From positions 62,001-126,000 of the forward strand of contig BSBK01002929.1 of the NCBI GenBank assembly GCA_027943335.1: a stretch of 64,000 nucleotides of DNA, written 5' to 3'. The position numbers and the translations under genes were made by a program. The DNA is from Chamaecyparis obtusa. Lineage: Eukaryota > Streptophyta > Pinopsida > Cupressales > Cupressaceae. Shown piece after piece: positions 49,614 to 61,720 of this stretch. Below the pieces are notes generated by a model. It did no database searches and had not been told where the DNA came from. It saw only the letters and a program-made list of their open reading frames with translations. How positions within the stretch are numbered: the first letter of the stretch is position 1; each line of letters starts with the position of its first letter.

Positions 49614-50278
49614 GAAAAAGATGTATGGTTGATGATCCTTTGTTGCATATGGAGGAAACTTCTAATGTTGATTACAATACATATTTCCAAGAAGTTATAG
49701 CAATAAATAATGTTTCAAATACTTATGATGGTGACTATCTAAATGAATCTTTGCCTTACAAAGTTATGGCGTAAATACTCTCTCATCTTGATCCTAGATG
49801 CAATGATACTAACATTGTTTTGAATGTTAAAGAGGATATGTGTGCTTTACATTCTTATGAGGATCAAGAGGATGCTGAAACTTATGTTTTACAAGAGAAT
49901 GATATGTTGGAAAATTCTGATTCATTGTTATTATGTGAGCACAGTGTAGAATGGGAAGATAAGAGCATTTGTGGAAGTAAATGCAAACCAGCATGTGAAG
50001 GTAAGAGTATCTTCATCAATTCTGAAAATAATCATTTACATCTGCATGATACAAATGAGTTTGGTCTTAAGAATTTTGAAATGGATTTGGTATCAAAACT
50101 TAAGGAAAGAGGGATAGTAAATGAGGGAACCGTCTGTGAGAAAGAGGACTTCCCCAATGGGGCCAGCATTTGTTTTTTTCTTTTCTTTTTTAACACTCAA
50201 AAAATGGTGAATTTAAATGAATGTTGCAACACTTCTCTTTTGAGAATACACATTGGTAAAGCTAAGAGTAAATTGTAG
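49614..50278 (+). pseudogene. Acidic open frame in the LTR-type insertion
   Basis: About 220 codons with one TAA stop near 49771. The protein is acidic, with motifs such as EDQEDAETYVLQENDMLENS and CEHSVEWEDKSICGSKC. Function and family unknown. It resembles in composition the acidic frame at 28873-29937, which also lies beside retroelement sequence. It could be a spacer portion of a gypsy polyprotein. It is shorter than that frame and ends in a Phe-rich and basic tail that may be read-through. Confidence 0.35.
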
Positions 50279-50928
50279 TAGGCATCATGTACAAATTAAT
50301 GGATTTTGCAAACATGAATTTACAGGATATAGAAAAATAGTCATATTTTAGTGGGCATAAATTTCAACTAAACCATTGGATCGGGCTAAATTTTGGATAT
50401 GATATCGAAAATCTAGTTCTCTAGATTCTCACTGAAGCGATTTTCCAAATTCATCTTGGTTTGCGAGATATAGTCAACTGAGTGAAGCACTGTCTAAACT
50501 GCCCATAAAAGTCACAGAGAACATTTATCCCACATTTGCAAGGGGATGAGCTTTTCCATTGTTTATATACATCAACACTTACATAATGAAATAAGTAAGA
50601 AGCCAAGAGACCATTTGGTGGGCCCCTTGGCTAGAAGACTCAGTGCGGTAGTGGACCCCATAATTTTGGGCGCTTAGATGGCAAAAGGCTTTAAAATTTC
50701 AGAACTATATATCCCACATTCATCCAAAATGAGGGGATTAGGTGAATATATACAAGTCCACTCACATAATGAAATAGAACAAAGAGCTGGAGGCTCTACT
50801 CATGCGAGCTTGTGAGGTCACCTCAGTTTCCGTGCCAGTGGGTCTAGAATGAAGAAATTTTGCAAACGACCAGTGTTGGTGATTAGGTGGCCAAGGAGGA
50901 CACGTGGTGCTTGATTGTGAGATTGCCT

Positions 50929-51200
50929 AGTCGCCAGGTCACCGGAAGAGATATTCAGAGATTTGGAGACTTGGAGATTCAGAGACTACATCCTAGTCGC
51001 CAGAGGATCTAGAGACTTAGAGACTAAGGATTGTTGCAAGGTCTCCCAATGTAACCGCGGTTAAGCAAATCATTTAGAGATTAAGAGACTAAGGAGATTC
51101 TCAAAATCTCATAAGGAAAGCCTGGTTAAGAACTAACTCCAAAGATTTGGAGACTAATGTAGTCTCTAAATCTCCAGATGAGCAAGGTTAAAGGTTGAGT
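50929..51200 (+). repeat. 65-bp tandem repeat, second locus
   Basis: Units with tagtcgcca...tctcc-a-gatga...ggttaa start near 50929, 50994, 51036, 51102 and 51166, mostly about 65 bp apart. Period and consensus match the array at 23873-24240. Confidence 0.55.
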
Positions 51201-52920
51201 TTGCAAAGCTAGTTCGAGCATCCAATCAGAGCGTGACACTTGGCAAAATCTGGTGAAGTCTGAGCATAAAAGGAAGAGTTAAATGCATAAAAGATTTAAA
51301 ATATCATAAAGTTCAACTTTATAGATAAATTCAAAATTTTCAAATGACAGAAGCTTGCTCAGTGATTTAAAGCCTGCAGGTTCATTTTTTATCGAAATAT
51401 AGAAGTGTTATATATTTTTAGAAATGCTAGAAGATGACGGATGCAATGGCGATGGATAAAATCTGATCTGATTGTGTTGATAAGAGCAGTAATCACTTCT
51501 TTATCCGCGATCAGATTTTGGGGAGATTTTCCAATTTTAGACATGATTATTTTGATCCGACAGAGGGTAATGGGTCATTTCTATAGAAGATCAGATTTCT
51601 TTGTTTGGGATTGCTTGAAAGAAAGTTTTCCTTGGTTTTAATGAATTAGATCAAATTTCTTGATATTTTTCAAAGCCTTTATTATTGATTTAATCTTCTT
51701 AGAATGATTTCCTGGGAATGCTTTGCAGAGGGTATAGAAGATCAAATTTTAGGGGAGAGAGAAGGTGAATGAAATCAAATTTCAAAGTAGACAGGTGTTG
51801 ATCAAGCATAGATTTTAGGGTTTCTTCTTCTTCTATTTATCTTTTTCTCTTCTCAGTGTTAGGGGTTCCTAGTTTGGTCTTCTTGTTCTGTTTAAGGGTT
51901 TTAGACTGGTTCTTCCCTTCTCTCAGGAGACTTCACAATAGGTTTCCAAATGATTTCAAACATATTTCTGCAAAGCAAATTTCTCAATTTTGTCTATGCT
52001 TTGAGCTTCTGATTATTAATGTATTGAAGCAAGATCATTTCAATAAAATACATTGTAGTTCTTGTTCTCTGTTGATTCTCTCTCTTTGCATTTTTGTTCT
52101 TTCTCTTGTATGTTTTATTTGTAAAGCATCTAAAAACATACCAGTGACAAGGTATTTTTTTTGATTATTTGTGAGTTTCTCTCAAGGAGAGAATTAAATT
52201 TCATAAATAGTTTTAGAGAGCACACATTATTGAAGGATTTGATAGAACAATATAGAAGTGAGAAGACAGTTTGTAAGGCACTCTGTCTGGATTGCATAGA
52301 GTCTATAAGGCATTTTGTAGTATTTTACTTGATTTGTGACCTGTTGATTATATCTTCTGACTCTTAGCCCAAGAATAGGCACTGGTTAGGGTTTGTTGTG
52401 CAGCCTTTATTTAATCATCAAGCACCAATTTATCATTACCAGTACATTTGTGTTTTTAAGTTCATTACCTATTGAAAGGACTGTATCTAGGTGATATAGT
52501 TTAGTTTGATGATTCCTTAAACAGAGAATCAAAAAGTTATCCTTCCTTGAGTTGTACTCATAAAAAGAAGAAGGATTTATATCCTTACTACCATTGTCTA
52601 TCCTATTACATTTATAGTTTCTATTGTTAGACTCTGCATCAAGATATTCTCAGCTGTTTGTAGAGTAATATTTAATTGAAGTATTTCAGAAGCCTATATA
52701 GCATAGCAGTGAAGACCTAATCCACAATCTAAAAGTTTACTTGAAACATAGTAAATCATAATAGGCAATACCTGCCTGAGTCCCGTGGAGCTCGAAGAAG
52801 AAAGAGGATCTTATTCAATCCTCATTAATTAGACTCTTTCTTGCAAACTTGGAGCCCTTTAAACTAAGAATCAAGTCTACATATTAGCCAAGTTTGATCC
52901 TATAAGAAAAATATCTAACA

Positions 52921-54079
52921 CCTCCACTTTGAGTTTGGATATCCTATTTGAAGCTCTATGTTTTGAGGTAGATAAATGAAAGAATCTAGTGTTCTTATCC
53001 CCAACTTTGAGCCAAATAGACCTAGATCTGTTCCTCCAGTATTCTTCTTCCTTGGAAATAATATTATGCATCTTAGCAAGGATACTCTCTTCCTTATCCC
53101 TCAGCTCCACTGTCAGCCCAGAATGTTGATTAGTTTTCTGAATAATGTCAAGATCCTTTTTAAGATGACCTTTGGATTTAAAAATATCACCAAAAATAGT
53201 TTTGCTCCACACCTTCACATTCTGTTTAACATTGAGAAGTTTCTTTACCACTCTAAATATGGCAGTACCTTGAATATTAACATTCTACCAGTCTTTGATA
53301 TGTTGCTCAATCTCTGGATGATCAACCCACATTTTCTCAAACTTGAAGGGCGGGTGGCCCTTCACAGTAATTGGGTTAGCACTAAAACATATTGGGAAAT
53401 GGTCTGACCCAATCTTCGAAAGAGAAGACAATGTACACCCAAAATTATTTAACCAATAGCCAGTGATCAAAGCAGGATCCAATCTAAGTTGAATGAGGTC
53501 ATGACCAATCCTTCTATTTGACCAAGTAAAATTGATTCCCTGAAGCTCCAAATCAAAAAGAGCTTTCTTATTAATGAATTCCATAAGCTCCATTCTACCA
53601 TCCAAGTGACTCTGATTATCCACCCCACCATACTTCTCATTGTCTTTTAAAGGGAAATTGAAGTCCCTAATGATCATCCAAGGAAGCTCCCTGAAAGAGT
53701 TTCTATGATTTTCAATTTTTCTCCGAAAATGGGATCTACCAGCTTTGGAGTTGGGGGCATAAATAGTAGTGGCAACCCATTTGAAATCCATCTTAAGATA
53801 AATAAAGTTAATGCTGAGGTAGTTCAGATTCTCTAACACCATTGATCCCTAAACATAACTCTGATTCCAAAAAATAGTGACCCCACCTGAAGCCCCTTCA
53901 GAGCTAAAGCCAACAACCCCGTTATTTTTAAAGATTCTAATTTTTTCAGCCTTCTCTTTACTCATCTTAGTTTCTTGAAGAAAAATGATATCAAGATTGT
54001 GATCTCTTACCAAATTTCTAAGAATGTCTTGTTTATGAGGGGCATTCAACCCTCTTATGTTCCATGAGATGAGCTTCAT
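52921..54079 (-). pseudogene. LINE ORF2, apurinic-type endonuclease and linker
   Basis: The endonuclease nicks target DNA to start LINE integration. The start is ATG 54079 (MKLISWNIRGLNAPHKQ). Conserved blocks follow: FLQETKM (catalytic Glu), ATTIYAPN, IRDFNFPL (where GDFN is usual, so the Gly is lost but Asp and Asn remain), FTWSN and GSDHFPI (catalytic His). A stop at about 53849 splits the domain after SYV. The piece 53251-52921 is the linker before RT, with WSKTIFGDIF, EEYWRNRSRSIWLKVGDKNT and FFHLSTSKHR, a hallmark of plant L1 ORF2. The LTR insertion cuts it just after this. Confidence 0.9.
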
Positions 54080-54129
54080 TTCTTAACCGGAGTACAAACT
54101 CCCTGGATAGTAAGTTGCTTACCATCCGC

Positions 54130-55795
54130 AATGTCCTTTTTCTTTCCCTTTATCTAATTTCTTTGTTGGTATATCTCCCTTGAGTCTTTTTATGAGATCC
54201 CACATCCACTTTTATCTTGGATCCCCCATCTGCTTTACTTTGGGTGGTAACTCCCTTGGAGCTTGGAGTAACAGGTTCCATTTTCTTCTCTTTCTTTTTT
54301 TGTTTCTTCCCTTTTTTAACAGTCCAAATTTTGTTCCCATCAGAGAATTCATCTCCAACAACAAGATCTTCATCACTGCTTCCAAAAAGAGTATCAGGAA
54401 TAGAAGATGAATCATCTTCATTAGATTTTAGCTCTTCAACAAGAACTCTATCCATCAAAGGTCCTATCTGAGACACCTCTTCCAGAATAGGAACCATCAC
54501 CACCATTGGGACTAAGTCATCATCAGAAAGACCTGCACCCAATAGTTTCTCAGGGGATTCAAAAGAAGCAGGGATCTTTTGGAAATTCTCATTAGAGACA
54601 ACATCCTTACTGGAAATAGAAATCGAATCTGACACATGTGATACCAGTTTTGCTACTTCATCCTCCTCCAAAACCAGATTGGTATTAGAATCCACTTTCT
54701 CTGTCGAAGCTTCCTTGTTACTGCTATTATCACCTTTGACCTCCTTCCAGACTTGTTTAGTTGTCTTTTTAGGTTTTGAGTTTGTTGGCGGAGAAACCTT
54801 AGGAGTTTTCTTTGGACAATGTTTGGCCCAATGACCCATTTTATGATAGACAAATCAGCCAAATGAGAGTGATTCAAAAGTCACCTCCTGTTTACACTAA
54901 CCCAATTTAGAGTTTATGTTGATAACCAAGGGAAGATTATCAAACTGACAAATATTAACACAGATCCTAGTGAAGAAAAGTCTAGACTTGGCCGCCATCA
55001 TAGGATCGACAGAAATAAGTTCTCCCCCAAATGAAGAAGCCAAACCTTTGAAAACCCTCTCATTCCAATATTCTAATGGCAACCCAGGGAACCTAACCCA
55101 GACTGGAGTTTCCATAAAAAAATTATCAAAATAGTTCCAGTTAGGAGTCTATTTGCGAAAAGAAACTATCGTCCTACCAAACATCCAAGGACCCCCACAC
55201 AAAACATAGTCCTGATCTTCCTTATTAGAGAAAGAAAAAGAAAGAAAGCCTTTAGGAAGGGCCTCAATATCCACATGACCTTTCAATGCCCATTTTTTTT
55301 AACAAAAGATCTAACTGCCTCAATATTAGGATGGGGGCCAAGAAACTTACCAACAAATGTGAATTCCATAGCCAAAAAAGATTGATCCACCATGGTATCT
55401 AGAACAAAAATAGAAACTTCTCCTTCTTGAAGAAATGCCTTGACTGATTCTTCAGAGGATGTAGTGTTTACCTCCTTTCTCGCTCCCACTAAATCCGACC
55501 ACTTTTTAGGACTATGAGGGTTGACTTTAGCATCTATAGCTTCAGAGATTCCTTTTTGACCCCACTTGTGGGTCCTTTAAAGGAATAGCCTCAACACACA
55601 ACACCTTAGAAGTTAGATAGGGCCCTTCTCCTAGCACAACTTCACACTCAGGCGGAGCCCCATTTGACACTACCTTCGAGGGGGTACCCATGACACCTCT
55701 ACATAGGAAGGAATCCCCTGCCCCAACAAAGAGGAATTTGACACCTAAAGTGCTAGATCCAATATTGGTGAAGAAGGCAACCCCAGGACCAAAGG
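54130..55795 (-). pseudogene. LINE ORF1, main part
   Basis: ORF1 encodes the RNA-binding particle protein of plant L1 elements. From 55795: a Gly-rich N-terminal part to about 55542; then a DUF4283-like region (55489-55283, FVGKFLGPHPNIEAVRSFVKKNGHW type; and 55115-54897, TPVWVRFPGLPLEYWNERVF, a strong signature). Then comes a zinc knuckle near 54840: KMGHWAKHCPKK keeps His and the last Cys, but the first two Cys are lost to a stop and a Tyr. The C-terminal part is long, acidic and basic in turn. It ends close to ORF2, around 54130. The start of ORF1 lies across the LTR insertion at 60738-60860. Confidence 0.85.
55791..55795. repeat. 5-bp target duplication, left copy (aaagg)
   Basis: Identical to 60733-60737, immediately outside TGTAATG... 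and ...GTTACA. Confidence 0.85.
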
Positions 55796-58010
55796 TGTAA
55801 TGCCCCTCCAACCCTAACAAATCTTGGTTATGCTCACTAGGGATTTAGATCATGCTTTAAGGGATTTCATGGTTATTTTGTAAGAGGATGATCCTTCTTG
55901 AGATGGTTGCTTACTAATCATGATAACTTCATATTTTAATTTGAGGAATAATAATATTGCATAGGTATGTTACTATACATCTTCATGTGTGTTAGTGATA
56001 GGATCACGTGATAGATCTATATGTTTCTATGTGAAATGCTCATTATTAATATTTATGTGTACATTAGGTTAATTGACTATAATCATTTAAGGGTTAGATT
56101 GGTTACCTTCTCTAATAGCGTTACTTGGGATTAGACATGATCGATGCATTTATGGTTATATGATTTCTTTATCTTAATTTGATAATGGGACACTTTTAGT
56201 ATATGTCTGATGGTTAAATGGGTTTGTGAAAGATAATAAATGATTTATATTTACATGATTATGTTATGATTCATTATTGTCATACAATATAGAAAAGAGA
56301 TCATTTTGATACTAACCACACTAATCCAATTATGCTTTGTTGATGTGACTGTCGAAAGAGGGGAGGTAGTCATAGTTACTCCTCCAAAAGGTCCACATGA
56401 TGTCGCACTCTCCCTCCTTGTTTGCAATTGATTGTACATATGTATATATATATATTGGTGTACTTGGTTGGTGTTGCAGGATGTAGGTACCAAGCATCAA
56501 CTCCACCTGGCTACACAGGTCTGAGCGTGCCTTAAAAATCCTTGAACTATTGTTGTGTGGAGGTATTACCAAGATTACTCTCAAGGTTACCATGGACTTA
56601 GGTTTCTCTTTAGGAGGTTACCCTAGTTGGGGGATCCGAATGCACTATGTGATGTGGTCTTGTGAATTATGATTTGATGCCATTTTGTGATTTATGATGT
56701 GAGTTAGATTTATCCCTAACTAGTATATATATGTATATATATATTTATTATATATAAGTGTACATTGATTGTGTGCTATATAGGTATGTGTATATGTGGG
56801 TGCACATGCATATACCCATGCTTATATAAATAATAATATTTGTATGGATTTATCGATTGTTTTAGTGGTATGTTATCTAAAGTGAATTCAATGAAGTGTA
56901 TTAAATAAATGTATTAAAAAGTGAAAATAATATTAATAATAGTAATAATAAAAATAAATGCTCTTTGTAGTAAAACTAGCTATCTAGGAGGGAGTTGAAC
57001 TCAAGACCTCCTAGAAGTTAGGCTAGTTGGTTTCCATGTGTGCTAAGTGGTTTTCTTGAAAGTTACTTGTTGGATGTTCTTGTTATGTTTTCCTTCGTGG
57101 TTATTTTTAATTAAATTCATTAAAACTTTGTTAAGTGCTTATGGGAATAATTGGTTTAATTTTCAACCAACTATGGAAGTTGGAGAAGTTGCATCCTGTA
57201 AAGCAACTCCTCCAACCACATAGTTGGGGGATAAATGTTTGAAGATTTTGTGTGCAAAGGAGGATAATAATTTTTGGAAGATTTGTTTTTTTTTGAGTGG
57301 TCTGTAAATAGTTTCTTTGGAAATTTTTGGTGAAAGTTATGTGAGTTTGAGAGTCTCTGGTTGGTGAAGTATTATGTGTGAGGATTTCTTGGAGTTGATT
57401 GCTAGAGGAAGATTTTCAGAAGGATATCTACTAAAGGCTGGAAAGTTTGCAGAGAGTCTCCAACCAAGGGAGGATGATTCTCCGCAGGACCCCAGGTAGG
57501 GTCTAAACTAGGATGAACCTCCATTTTTCCCATGTGCATGATTATGTATATGATTGATATGTTACTTGATGAGAAAGTGATGGTTTAATTTCTATTTGAA
57601 AATGAGAACGATATATATGTTTTGTTTTTCTGTGTATTTGAAATATGTTTTCGGGAAGTAATTTTTATGAGTGTTTGTTTGTTCACTGTGGTGAAATCTT
57701 CCTGGGAGGGTAGAAGTGGTTTCGATCATGTAGGATAGTGTATTATGTTGTTATTGAATGTATTATGAATGCTTCCAAAATTTAGAACTGTTATATCAAC
57801 CTTACTGGTCCATGTCAGTTTATGTACCACCTTTTCTTGTCCAGATCTAGAATAGTTTTGTTAGATAGATAAGATAGATTGATGAGCCATTTCTGAAGGG
57901 AAACTGGGAGATCTCAAATGGGTCATGCTCAGATTAGGCAACCACAGTCCCCATAATGCCTAGTTTTACCCGCAAGACATAGTTGACTGTCGTGTTTTGC
58001 AGTTTTTGTC

Positions 58011-58230
58011 GGTCTAGTATTAATCGAGCAAGTCAGTTTAGTGTTAACCGAGCCAGGTCAGTTTAGTGTTGACCGAGCCAGGTCAGTTCAGTGTTAACCA
58101 AGGGAGGTTGGTGTAGTGTTAACCGAGGGTGGTCGATGTAGTGTTAACCAAGGGAGGTCGGTGTAGTATTAACCGAGGGTGGTCGGTGTAGTGTTAACCG
58201 AGCAAGAGAGGAATGCTAGTGTGAACCGAG
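58011..58230 (+). repeat. Tandem repeat with gtgttaaccgag core
   Basis: About eight copies of a 26-28-bp unit such as gtcggtgtagtgttaaccga, with small variations, inside the solo LTR. Confidence 0.85.
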
Positions 58231-58261
58231 CTAGACAGGAAAAATAGGCTTTATACAGTTA

Positions 58262-58385
58262 TAACATTTAAGTATAAGTTTACGTACTTTAATTTCTTAT
58301 ACTTTAAGTATAAGTTTACGTACTGTAATTTCTTATACTTTAAGTTAAGTTTACGTACTTTAATTTCTTATACTTTAAGTTATAC
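58262..58385 (+). repeat. Tandem repeat, ~42-bp unit
   Basis: Three copies of a unit containing taagtttacgtactttaatt and tcttatactt. Confidence 0.85.
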
Positions 58386-60732
58386 TTGTATAAAGGGTTT
58401 AGGTACCTTCTGAGATGATTGACATAGGTTCCAGATTCATAGGAGTTAAGATGCAATTTCTAATTTTGAGTTTCTTAAAAATTAGACTTAGTTATTTTTA
58501 GGCACGTGAGATTTTGCAGAGCATTGTGTTTTGGTATATGAAATTTTGTGTAAACTTTAAATATGTTCATTGCTTGCTTTTGTTGGGATTATATGGTGCA
58601 TTTAGATGCTTGAATAAGGTTAGGATGTGTTTTAGGGTTTGGGTTGTCCAATGGACTAGGACTACTCTAAGGCCTCCTAAATTTTCCCCAAACATTCCTA
58701 AACTTTCCTATTCTTTTCTGTGCTTTGATTCTAGTTCTTGAAAGTGTTTATGATGTATTTTATTTCATGTATGATATATTTGTGATGGATGAAGTTTGTA
58801 TCACCTATGTACATTCGTTACTTGTTTTTTTGAGGTTGTATGGTTTACTTATGATGATTTTGGCATTGACTTGAGTTTAAGTTTGTGAGGCTAGGACTTA
58901 TCTCGGTGGCCTGTGTGCATGGGAGGGTTCCTTAGACCTATAAATGAGCCTTGGAAAGTTTTACTTGTGCATGTGAAAGGTTTTTCCTTGAGATGTCTTG
59001 TGATGGACATTCTTCCAATGGTTCTAGTTATGAATATGGCTAAGGTTAGGACTCATTCTGAGGGCTTGAGTGCATAGGGGAGTTTCCTAAACCTATGAAT
59101 CAGGACTTGGAAGTGTTATCTTGTTTGGGACTTGTGATGGGGTAAGGGAATAAGAACCTTAAGTGAGTTGCTCACCATAGGTGATGGAACCCTAAAGTGG
59201 TTGCCAGAGGATCCTATGGGTGGGTTTGTAAAAAGTGATAGCCTAAAAAAATTAACCTGGGAAGGGGGGATTCAAAATATAATGAAAGAAAAAATTAATG
59301 GCCACACAGATCTGATTGGAGTACCGGGACTAGGGATAACTGCCAGGATGGATCCCTATTCATAAAGGGGGGACCGGGGTTACATGGTTGCCAGGAAGGA
59401 TCCCAATATATAGGTTGTGTGATGACACTCACTTAGGTGCTCTCCTCGAACCTTAACCTCAGTATTATAATATGATGATATTTTATGTGCTTTATTCTTG
59501 CTCTTTTGAGTCTTGGATTTATTGGTTTTTTGAGACTTAGATTTCCTTAAGGTCTTGAGAGTACCTTGGTTCTATCTCCTAGCACAAGGGATGGAACTTT
59601 ACCAGTTTCACATGGTTGGGTGGCAAATCTCTTTCAAGGTATTGTTCATGGTTCATGTCGTGGCTGAGATTCTGAGTTGTTCAGTGGTGAAGATTCTGTT
59701 CTCATATCATGTATCTCTATCTTTTGTTATTAAGATGTATTATAAGCCCTTGGGCAACTTGATGTAATTATCTTTCTATATGCCTTCGGGCAATGTGCAG
59801 TAACTATAATTATGTTTGTAAAAGAAAATTGTAAGGAATAAGTTATGTATATGTGAAGGGTAGAATCATGAATCTAAAGAAGGGATTGAATATGGTTAAA
59901 TCAATGAGTAATTTCTTACCTTATATCTCTTGTGAGTTTTAAATGAAATTGAAAGTAATGGTTCTATGCAAACCTTTGTAATGAAAGTACTTATGGATGT
60001 AAACTTCTTTAAAAGGGAACTTCTTTTGATACTTGGTTAGTGAAAAGATGTGCTAAGGGTTCAAGGGTATCGCTAGGTGAAATAATAAGGGAAAAAGGAA
60101 CATGTATGTTATCGAAAGAAGTAATGGGATGGAATTTCTTAAATGTATATTTCAATGTGACTGATGTCAGGTTATTCAACTAGGTTTAATAGAAATCCTT
60201 TACTAGATGTTTACAAGGTTATGGTTGATAATTTATGGAAGTTAAACTTATGGAAAAAATGATTCGTTTCATGATTTATGTTGGTTGCCAATATATGATT
60301 AAGGAATCTTAATGGAAAAGCTTAAATGAGTTTTGATGGTGCCTTTGAGTTGAGCATAGTTATGGTTAAGGGGTAAATAAATATGAAAGAATAAATGTGC
60401 TTAGTGGATGTGATAAGTAACGTGTGCTTATTTCACTTCTGAAGGTAAATTATGTGTTAGTCGGTAAGGGAAATTAATTCCACTAGTTCATTAATGTAAT
60501 TGGTTATGATGTGAAATGGAATTAATGTTAATTGAAGTTGTAATGAAAATATAATTTGTTAGATTAAGTAATTAAATGAAATACTTGATAATGGTAATTG
60601 AATTCATTAAGGGAACCTTAAGGAATGTACTTGTGGATGGTAATGATGATATGTTAGAGTGTAAAAAAAATTTAGTTGTAATTTTAGGTCATTAACCTAA
60701 TTCCTTATGGGTTCCCTGGCGGGGACGTTACA

Positions 60733-60860
60733 AAAGGTCCCTCACCAGTACGATGGCCAGAACCAGCACTAGCAACCACACTGCCATGATCCAGCCTACA
60801 GTTTGAATCCACACCTTTCCCGCTCAAAGTTTCTCCTCTCCCACTTGAATCCTCTCCCAT
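60733..60860 (-). pseudogene. LINE ORF1, 5' end
   Basis: On the minus strand an ATG at 60860 opens a Gly/Ser-rich frame (GEDSSGRGETLSGKG) that runs to the LTR insertion at 60732. The target duplication aaagg is at 60733-60737. Only about 30 bp of 5' UTR separate this ATG from the LINE end at 60890. The frame does not obviously continue in phase on the other side, so an indel may also be present. Confidence 0.55.
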
Positions 60861-60890
60861 ACTAAGATGATGTTACTACCCCTTCACATA

Positions 60891-60908
60891 CTTCCATGCC
60901 AAAAGTTT
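60891..60908. repeat. LINE target-site duplication, right copy
   Basis: Reads cttccatgccaaaagttt, one mismatch from 43412-43429. Confidence 0.85.
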
Positions 60909-61720
60909 CCAATACTTCTTTAATGTATTTTGATTGAGTGATGAAAATCCCATCTTTTGGTCATATAATCTGCAAACCTAGAAAGAATTTAATCTCTCCA
61001 AACATAGGCATCTCAAATTCATTTCTCATTTCATTAGCAAAAGATTTACAAATCTGATCTTGTCCACCAAAGATTATATCATCAACAAATATTGCAGCAA
61101 TCAAAATATTATCATCAAAATCTCCTTTCATGTACATATTATTGTTTTCACTAGTTCTTATAAAGCCAATACTTATAAGATAAGCATGTAATATTTCATA
61201 CCATTCCCTCGGTGCTTGCTTCAGTCCATATAAAGCTTTGTTTAGTCTACATACCATGTCTTTCTAATTCAGATCAACAAACCCTTTAGGTTGTTCTATG
61301 TAGACCTCCTCCTCAATAATTCCATTCAAAAAAGTTGATTTCACATCCATTTGATATACCTTAAATCACTTATGTGTAGCATATTCAAGAAATATGTAGA
61401 CTCCTTCCAATATAGCAACAGGTACAAAGGTTTCACCATAATCAATACCTTCTTCTTGTGCATATCCCTTGCACACAAGTCTTGCCTTATTCCTTGTAAC
61501 TTCTCCATTCTCATTCTTCTTATTCCTAAAAAGATACTTAGTACCAATAAAAATTTTATCTTTTGGTCTAGGCACTAAAGTCCATGTCTTATTCTTTTCA
61601 ATTTGTTCAATCTCCTCATTCATAGCATTTATCCATTCCTCATTTTCAAGTGCATCCCTAACATTCTTTGGTTCAAACTCACAAACTAAGCATATGTTAT
61701 GTATTAACTTACTTCAGGTC
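60891..61720 (-). pseudogene. Copia reverse transcriptase, N-terminal and central part
   Basis: From 61720 leftward: EWINAMNEEIEQIEKNKTWTLVPRP, the copia RT entrance, then GTKYLFRNKKNENG, ARLVCKGYAQEEGIDY and ETFVPVAIL. A stop near 61364 and another near 61267 follow, then LNKALYGLKQAPREWY, the catalytic block FVDDIIFGG (YVDD variant) and EIKFFLGLQI. A stop at about 60958 is followed by KDGIFITQSKYIKEVLETFG, where the LINE interrupts. RT resumes in the same frame at 43429. Confidence 0.9.

Larger units (their letters stand above)
48674..52920 (+). mobile_element. LTR-type insertion in LINE ORF2, 4.2 kb
   Basis: Bounded by cctcc on each side. The right end is TCTAACA, a normal LTR end; the left end is TATTGG, explicable as a decayed TG start. 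The interior has an acidic frame (49614-50278), a 65-bp tandem repeat (about 50929-51200) like that at 23.6-24.2 kb, a TATA-like gcataaaagg near 51264, and LTR-like sequence to the end. No gag, RT or integrase motif is visible. It may be a long solo LTR or an internally deleted element. Orientation is suggested by the TATA and the open frame. Confidence 0.6.
55796..60732. mobile_element. 4.9-kb LTR-type insertion without coding capacity (solo LTR or LARD)
   Basis: Begins TGTAATGCCCC and ends GGGGACGTTACA, imperfect inverted ends of the TG...CA type, with an exact 5-bp duplication aaagg. No gag, protease, RT or integrase motif is seen in either strand, and I find no repeat of the first bases inside that would mark a second LTR. 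It is therefore most simply a very long solo LTR; a large retrotransposon derivative is the alternative. It contains two tandem arrays. Confidence 0.75.
43430..60890 (-). mobile_element. L1-type LINE retrotransposon with three ORFs, inserted in copia RT
   Basis: The element lies in the minus direction, with its 5' end at 60890 and its 3' end at 43430. It is flanked by an 18-bp duplication of copia RT sequence. The 3' end on the minus strand reads ...CCTACAATC and a short A run. ORF1 (DUF4283 type with a damaged zinc knuckle), ORF2 (endonuclease, RT, zf-RVT, RNase H) and an additional downstream frame are present. Two LTR-type elements have inserted in it (48674-52920 and 55796-60732). Without them the LINE is about 8.3 kb. 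Stops and frameshifts make it inactive. Confidence 0.88.

Noticed and set aside
53285..54079. Independent endonuclease/exonuclease host gene
   Set aside because: It is the N-terminal domain of LINE ORF2. The linker and RT continue in order beyond the LTR insertion.
56251..56593. Minus-strand frames with a TATATA-rich region
   Set aside because: Chance frames in the coding-free LTR-type insertion.
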